Below are positions 47,201 through 51,694 of a stretch of DNA of 51,694 nucleotides, piece by piece (position 1 is the stretch's first letter; each line of letters starts with the position of its first letter). The notes under the pieces are model-generated. The model was not told the DNA's origin. It worked only from the letters and a program-made list of their open reading frames with translations, and searched no databases. Both the position numbers and the translations under genes were made by a program. Source of the stretch: Aurantiochytrium sp. KH105 (lineage: Eukaryota; Sar; Bigyra; Thraustochytrida; Thraustochytriidae); the NCBI GenBank assembly GCA_003116975.1, contig BGKB01000027.1:494636-546329 (forward strand), written 5' to 3'.

Positions 47201-48620
47201 AATGGTAAGCCGCCACATGAATAGGCAACTGCTTTCTCTTGCTACGATGTGACGGGCCATGGCCATGTGACGAATTTCGGCGTGAATCGGTGCTTCCATC
47301 CGTCTCGCTCAATTCGGCATCTTCATCGATATGGAGAGCACCTCCGCAACGGCAAAGTTCGGCCATGACGACGCTTTTGCCGACGCCCCCATCGCCCACA
47401 AGAACGAATACGGCACTCTTAGCACAGTCGTACCAATCATAGAGCTCATCCAGGATCCAGTTCCGCGTGCCAATGGTAATCTTTTTGACCATACCCTTGG
47501 CCCATGCCTCTGAGCTCCAGGGGTTTAGGCGAATATAGATGTCGCGCATCAGAGGGGTGAGGTCAGATGAAGCTTCGGGGGTCGCGATGCGCATGCGAAT
47601 GGCATTGGCGAGGCGTTCGATCGCCTCGTCCGAAAAAGTGCCATTCGAACATTCGGAAAGATCCACCGGTGCTTGCCTTGTGAGCGCGAGCTGAAATCGC
47701 CCAGTCCACCCCGTTGCAGGCTTGGTCATGCACTCTTCCAGCGCGGCGACCACGATGCGGTCAGACCGTTTGTTGCCGGCGTATTGGAACTCCTTGAGAC
47801 AGTTGTCTGACCGATCACCTGTGTTAATCTTTTGCATGTACCCTTTGGTCGCGATGACGAGAAATACGGTGGACGAGTCGATGCCGTCAGCCATACTTCC
47901 GTGGATACTGCCAGACACTTGCTGAGCATCGAGCCAGACGTCAATGTCGTGGTCGCGGAGACGCAACGCGAGTTCGATGGCCATCTTGTGTACCCATTTG
48001 TCTTTGCCCCACTCGTGCGAGAGGAAGGCGTGAAAGCTCCGGCGTCCTGGCGCACCTACGGCACGGCCTTTGGCGGCAAGAGCTTCCCTCATCACGTCAT
48101 CAGCGGCGTCCTCTGTGGGCTTGCAAAAGTTGATGAACAAGTCGCCGGAGAAATACCAGGTAAGCACGCCCATCCAGTCCTTTGTATTAGCCATGACTTC
48201 GTCGATGAGGATGGGGACAAGTGAGTTGGGAAGGACCTTTGCCACTGCTTCGATGAGTTCCCAATTATCTTCGAGGTTTTTGCTCACGAGCAGTAGAGCG
48301 ACCTCGGCATCTTTGGCCTTCTGTTCGGCCTCTGCGACGAGGCTGCTGGTGCGCACGGGCACGCTGAGGCGGGGCTGGATCGCCTCGACCAGCTGCTCGG
48401 CCCCGGTCTCGTCTGCGGGATCGTGTACGATGAGGACGGCGACGTCGGCGAGCACCTCAGGGGGGTCGAGAAGCGCCTCCGCCTGTTCAGACGCGGCAGT
48501 ATGGAGCTCTGCCTCCGCCCGCGCGGCTTCGTTCACCTCGACCTCTGCGCGCGCTCCGCCGACGAGACATCCACTTAAGCACGCAATCAAGCTCTTCACA
48601 TTCCCCATGGTCGGTCCCAC
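44208..48620 (-). CDS. NLR-like receptor: TIR-NACHT-WD40
   Basis: 1470 residues, intronless. Domains in order: a TIR-like flavodoxin-type segment (about 56-165, uncertain); a clearer TIR domain (about 194-320: FHAFLSHEWG, VWLDAQQVSG, GIDSSTVFLVIATKGY, with NCLKEF giving Glu277 at the usual NADase position); a NACHT NTPase (about 400-600: Walker A GDGGVGKS 409-416, Walker B VVVLDALDE 543-551, then VVSTRPEGEI); a helical linker; and twelve WD40 repeats of 40 residues (about 923-1400). Such STAND proteins sense a ligand through the repeats and signal through the N-terminal effector, often in immunity or cell death. The Met at residue 5 (start 48608) gives MGNVKSLIACLSGC, a myristoylation motif with nearby cysteines, and may be the true start. 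Function in this organism is inferred. Confidence 0.93.
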   Translation of the reverse strand: MGPTMGNVKSLIACLSGCLVGGARAEVEVNEAARAEAELHTAASEQAEALLDPPEVLADVAVLIVHDPADETGAEQLVEAIQPRLSVPVRTSSLVAEAEQKAKDAEVALLLVSKNLEDNWELIEAVAKVLPNSLVPILIDEVMANTKDWMGVLTWYFSGDLFINFCKPTEDAADDVMREALAAKGRAVGAPGRRSFHAFLSHEWGKDKWVHKMAIELALRLRDHDIDVWLDAQQVSGSIHGSMADGIDSSTVFLVIATKGYMQKINTGDRSDNCLKEFQYAGNKRSDRIVVAALEECMTKPATGWTGRFQLALTRQAPVDLSECSNGTFSDEAIERLANAIRMRIATPEASSDLTPLMRDIYIRLNPWSSEAWAKGMVKKITIGTRNWILDELYDWYDCAKSAVFVLVGDGGVGKSVVMAELCRCGGALHIDEDAELSETDGSTDSRRNSSHGHGPSHRSKRKQLPIHVAAYHFFRHDQATAAAPKEAIVSIAWQLCQTVPGFSNKLNSVKLSNIRDKPLADVFQLILVNPADKLRSDQMRQVVVLDALDECSKSDDVMEKVIRMWKDVMPAWLSLVVSTRPEGEIQRGITNNSLDSKVLQLKAEDNFRDIQNHIRRLLRDMKGITEQKDVASCAKILSERSGGLFLWTSFLPKTLARMHEEKKCGLLTIHDISMKDVIPSGLGGMFKGYFDRLKVKMGGDEAYQLLLAPIVAAREPLSVDQLTVILGLTKKKTKKIVDNARNLLYQGGDGRLALIHKRMADWLLDDDLSGDLGVDIEAGHEALAKYCRLRDDVFSLRHAIFHLVKSCNQTNRAEAFNLLNDFAWVRKVISVGDDEAQRRVTIGNLISDCVKVGIYIAPESDTPRFLSKAVHALSYDPNELASQVMARLGFNPKDSLALQAPDQPWLKPSRVTLTHPCDPLLHVLKGHSRWVMSVAIQGERVVSGSKDGTVRTWNATSGEEQHVFRGHSDSVLSVAIRDNRIVSGSSDETVRIWDATSGEQRLLKGHSWPVTSVAIEGDIIVSGSDDKTVRIWSATSVKEQHVLKGHSQAVSSVAISSDAVVSGSHDNTIRIWNATSGEMQSVLEGHSDWVVSVAIEGNTIVSGSSDGTVRIWDTTSDEERHVLKEGSSKVTSVAIEGNTIVFGTVDRTVCIWDTTLGKKPYVSKGHSGEITSVGIDGDTIVSGSWDHTVRILNATSGEEHHALNGHYDAVTSLAIEGDVIVSGSWDSTVRIWNATSGEERHVLKGHSFGVTSVTIKGDTVVSGSSDGMVRIWNATSGEEKHILKGHSTWVRSVAIEGEIVVSGSNDNTVRVWNATLGEEQCILKGHSDWVRSVAIRGGTIVSASNDRTVRTWNAASGKVQYVLKGHSGPVWSVAIEGDTIISLSLDGTRYWNARKGEECDANEAGASPTPRTNTFVNIENETHVRLDGGVGFTTDDNINCIVRQGNVYVVGDVMGMVHILHAQVRVNVS
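44415..45854 (-). repeat. Twelve 120-bp tandem repeats encoding WD40 units
   Basis: Consecutive copies of HVLKGHSxxVxSVAIEGDxI followed by VSGSxDxTVRIWNATSGEEx. Most are exactly 120 bp; one lacks a codon and the sixth and twelfth are the most diverged. Differences concentrate at unit positions 8, 9, 25 and 27. Confidence 0.93.
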
Positions 48621-51600
48621 GGAGACAGGGTCGGGTCAGAACTCGGCCCTTCCGGTCGCCGCGAGTTCCCTTTTCTTGCGCGGCTGATCCCGTCTCCTCC
48701 TCTCGCGCGCGCGCCCTCTCCCTCGGCGGCGGCGGCGGCAGCGTGTTCGCGACCGCTCTCTCTCGCCCTCGGTCGCCTATCTTTGCTGCGCGTTGGCCTA
48801 CCTCCGGGCGTCCGCGCGGCGAAGAAAAGGGCTCGGCACTAACCCCCTTGCGCGCTAGTGATGTAGCGACTATCCCCGGAGGAAGGGGTTAGATGAGGAT
48901 CGTGCGCGCTGCACGTGCCGCTGCCGCTCGGACAAATTGTGTGTGCAAGCATGTGTAGCAGAGGCCGTGGTGCGGATGTCACTACAGCAGCATAGCTTGG
49001 CTGGCATGAGGGCTGGCGGCCATTCCCCGGCACGTGAGGGCGCTTTGGGTGATTGCGAGCGAGCACAGCGAGACCGCGACGATGCGCGCGGACGCGCCCG
49101 GTATTGGCATGGCCCTGATCTCAGGTGAGCGGCAGATGGATCTTTTTGCTCTGTGCTGCTCGCGGCAGCGGCGCCTTGCGAAGAGGACTGGCAGCGCAGC
49201 CAACACAGCTGCAGTGCCGGCCGTCGTGTAGCCGAAAAGAATGGCGGGCGGTCCGCTTTGACCCCGGAAAGTCAGGTCTCGTTTGAGAGATGATGACGAG
49301 AGAGGAGAGCAGGGAGCTCATTATCGCACCAGCCAGGTGCGTGGCGTGGCAGGAGGGTGGCCCAGAGTGACGGGGTGCAGCAGCAGCAGAGGTTAACCAA
49401 CCAAGGCGAACAGCCAGCTAGACAGCCAGATGGTTTTGAGCCGGCACGTCCTGGTGCAGCGCACGAAGAGACTGCTGCTATTCCAAAATGCGTGGGACTG
49501 ACTTCCGCTCAGCGCGGTGGGCCTAGGAACTGCACGAGATGGGCAAAAAGTGACCCTGACCAGCTGGCTGTTGCTGATCGTGCATTGCGTCGGGAGAGAG
49601 ATCACACGTCGCAGTCGTCGTTGCTGCTTTTGCTGATGTGGCTGGTGCGATTGCGAAAGTGTCTCGTTTGTCGACGGACTTGCGTTTCTGCCGCTACCCT
49701 GGCCATGCCGCCTTGCGTGCACGGCCCCAACGCTGAGGGCTGACGTCTGTCCTGCGACCGCTCTCCAGCTATGTGGCTCGCGCGCGGGCGCCTGTGCGTG
49801 CGCAAGACAGCCAACGGGTGCTGCTGGCGGATGCGGTTAGCTCAAGGCCATCGGTTCGCCGGCGCCATTCGTGCGCTAGCGCCCATACTGGGCCATTCGC
49901 AGCTCGCTGGCCGGCGCCCGAAGATCCTGCGCGCATGGCGAAGATGATTATGCTCGAGAGATGAAGAGAGCGAGTATACGGAAAAGAAAAAGGAAAGTGG
50001 TTCTGTAAGGGCAAGTCGCGTGAGAACCAAGTTGTGGTTAGATAGAAGAGCGAAGACGGCGAGATAGTCATCATCTCCTTTTTTTCTTTCGATCGGCGAA
50101 GTGTCGCAGTGGGCGGCTGCCTTTGAGGTGACTGCGACTGCGGCAACGGAGAGTCTTTTGTGATAGCATTGGATGAGACTGGGATGAGATCAGAGGTGGG
50201 TGGTTGTTGAGCGTACGCACTTTGTTTTTTCCTTGCAAAGGATCAACATGGTGACGGCTGCGGTGATGATGAGCACGTCTCTTCGAGCACTGGCAAGCAT
50301 GCAGCCGTTTTTTTTGTTTTTTTAAGCCAAGCAGGCCAGGCCAGGCTGCCTCGTGAGCGACGCGTCTGACTTGGGCATCGGTGGCTAGCTTGCCGCGCAG
50401 CGCGCTCGTTTTTAAAAATGTGTCCATGTCCACATCTGCCAAGTGTTTTATCCGCGCGTTGCAAAGTGGATCATTGGTCCTTGCAAATGAACAAACAGCC
50501 AGGCATAATCGGCGAAAACGAAGACTCGGCCAGTCTCGACCTCTCTGTCTCATCGTCGAAGACAAAACGACGAAGCCGGGCGCCGCGGAGAGGCGAGGGG
50601 CGCACCCAGGCAGCGCGCGGGCCCGCCAGGTGGTGTTGAGAGCCCGACGTGCGTTGGCGGGCGCGCGCTCGTGGCAGGTCCCGCCGCAGCGCTTTGGCGC
50701 ACGGAGCGGCTTAGAGTTGGATTGATCCAACGCATACGACGGGCGAAGGCGCGAAGGCGACGTCTCCAGCCGCGGGTGCCGGCAGCGCGAGCGAGCGAGC
50801 CAAAAGATAAGCGGGGAGGCTGAGTATGGTGAGCTGCAGTGGAGGCATGCGAGTCATAAAGACCGTCTTGCGCTGCCCGGCGTCTCGGCCTCTTGCGCAG
50901 CAACGAGGAAGGCGAAGAAAAGGCTGCCGCAGCGTCCAGGTGCCCTCGCGGGCGCTTGTGATCAAAGAAGACTTGAATGGCGCAGCGTGCATGTAATTTA
51001 CAATGGGCTACTCGTGCGCGTGGCGGTCTTGCATTGAGCTCACGTTCAAGTTGACTACAGCAAAGTCGATTGTTTTTAAGAATCGCGGCTGCTAGCGCCA
51101 ATCGCTTTTTCGATGCTGCCTTGAGGGCCAACGCGGGGCATCGATCCCCAAGTTTATGCGGCCATGGTCGCTAGCATCAGAGGCTAGACTGTAGGCGCCA
51201 TGTCGTCAAAGTCGTTGCTTGCTGCTGTGCCTCGTGCTCGCGAAAGAATCTCGACCAGTGGAAAAGACATGGTTCGGCGAAACGGGCTGTGCTGTTGCTG
51301 TTTCAGGTGACGAGCAAGAGGCCGAAGGGCATCGAAGTCCTGCGAGGAGACTTGGCTGGGGTGTGTGCTTGGACCATGTGTCGTTGCCAATGGCTCACTG
51401 GCTCACGAACGTGGACACCGAGCGCTCCAAGCGTGCTGCGGCCGGCGTTGTGAAAGCCACTTGGTTGCCAGTTGTCTTGATCGTTCCATCCGGGCGTTCT
51501 TTAGCTGAGCAGGCCAGAGACACCTTTGGAAAGTCTCTCTGCGGGTCTGCAAGACAATCTCGCGTGTGGAGCGGACATCGTCGTCGATTTGAGACACGGT

Positions 51601-51694
51601 CGCCATGAGCCTTGCCAAAAACTTGAATTTTCTTGACCTGAATATGTATGTGCGTACGCATGCGCGAGTTTGGGTCTTGCCGGCCGGCCGGCGT
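48621..51694. other. Right edge, no supportable gene
   Basis: About 3 kb. Immediately upstream of the NLR-like gene is GC-rich DNA; the remainder has Arg/Ser-rich shadow frames. One weak possibility is the 3' part of a spliced minus-strand gene entering from the right: a frame ending around 51438 (PDGTIKTTGNQVAFTTP...) could splice from GTGAGC to a CGCAG acceptor and continue as DFDALRPLARHLK to a stop at 51184. Without homology I do not call it. The window ends in GGCCGGCCGGC. Confidence 0.4.

Noticed and set aside
51184..51661. 3' exons of a minus-strand gene entering from the right edge
   Set aside because: A plausible donor and acceptor join two frames, but there is no homology and the rest is outside the window, so I could not support it as a gene.

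Overview
The window is nuclear DNA of a unicellular eukaryote. It carries GT-AG introns with strong branch points, RNA polymerase III-type tRNA genes, Golgi/ER trafficking proteins, a cyclic-nucleotide-regulated AGC kinase, a MOB-family kinase adaptor, an RNA exosome subunit and long microsatellite-filled intergenic regions. The protein set and GC-rich coding DNA suit a stramenopile, most plausibly a thraustochytrid/labyrinthulomycete. That placement is inference and no marker gene in the window proves it. Most genes are single-exon; three introns (93, 136 and 85 bp) could be placed from splice signals plus protein homology.

Layout. 0-6.8 kb: a gene-poor left edge with an AT-rich block, YIF1 (-), Cu/Zn superoxide dismutase (+), a tandem pair of identical tRNA-His(GTG) genes (-) and copy A of a dispersed repeat. 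6.8-20 kb: a PKG/PKA-like kinase with two cNMP-binding domains (-), a mitochondrial folate/FAD-type carrier (-), a 1000-residue polyQ protein of unknown function (+) and a Wntless/TMEM181-like membrane protein (-). 20-25 kb is a mobile-element cluster: a decayed piggyBac-like element (TIRs CCCTGGCTA, candidate target duplication CTAA), a 1.4-kb TIR element coding for an N-terminal PIP-box plus AT-hook protein, and an IS607-like element with a serine-recombinase TnpA and the C-terminal end of a TnpB/Fanzor RNA-guided nuclease. The middle of the last element is lost in a 587-base N gap.

25-39 kb returns to housekeeping genes: an unknown protein overlapping tail-to-tail with exosome subunit RRP46, a mitochondrial SWIB-domain protein with one intron, repeat copy B, a MOB1-like gene with a 14-nt first exon, a membrane-anchored GH18 protein, a disordered nuclear-type protein and a long-chain acyl-CoA synthetase with one intron. 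39-51.7 kb holds low-complexity DNA including 36 uninterrupted CAG units, an unusual membrane protein (duplicated 4-TM module plus chromodomain-like and WW-like segments), tRNA-Leu(AAG), a partial repeat copy C, and a 1470-residue TIR-NACHT-WD40 protein with twelve near-identical WD40 repeats. The last 3 kb has no gene I can support.

The two most notable systems are the eukaryotic IS607/Fanzor element and the NLR-like TIR-NACHT-WD40 receptor. The receptor's repeats vary mainly at positions expected on the ligand-binding face, as in fungal non-self recognition genes.
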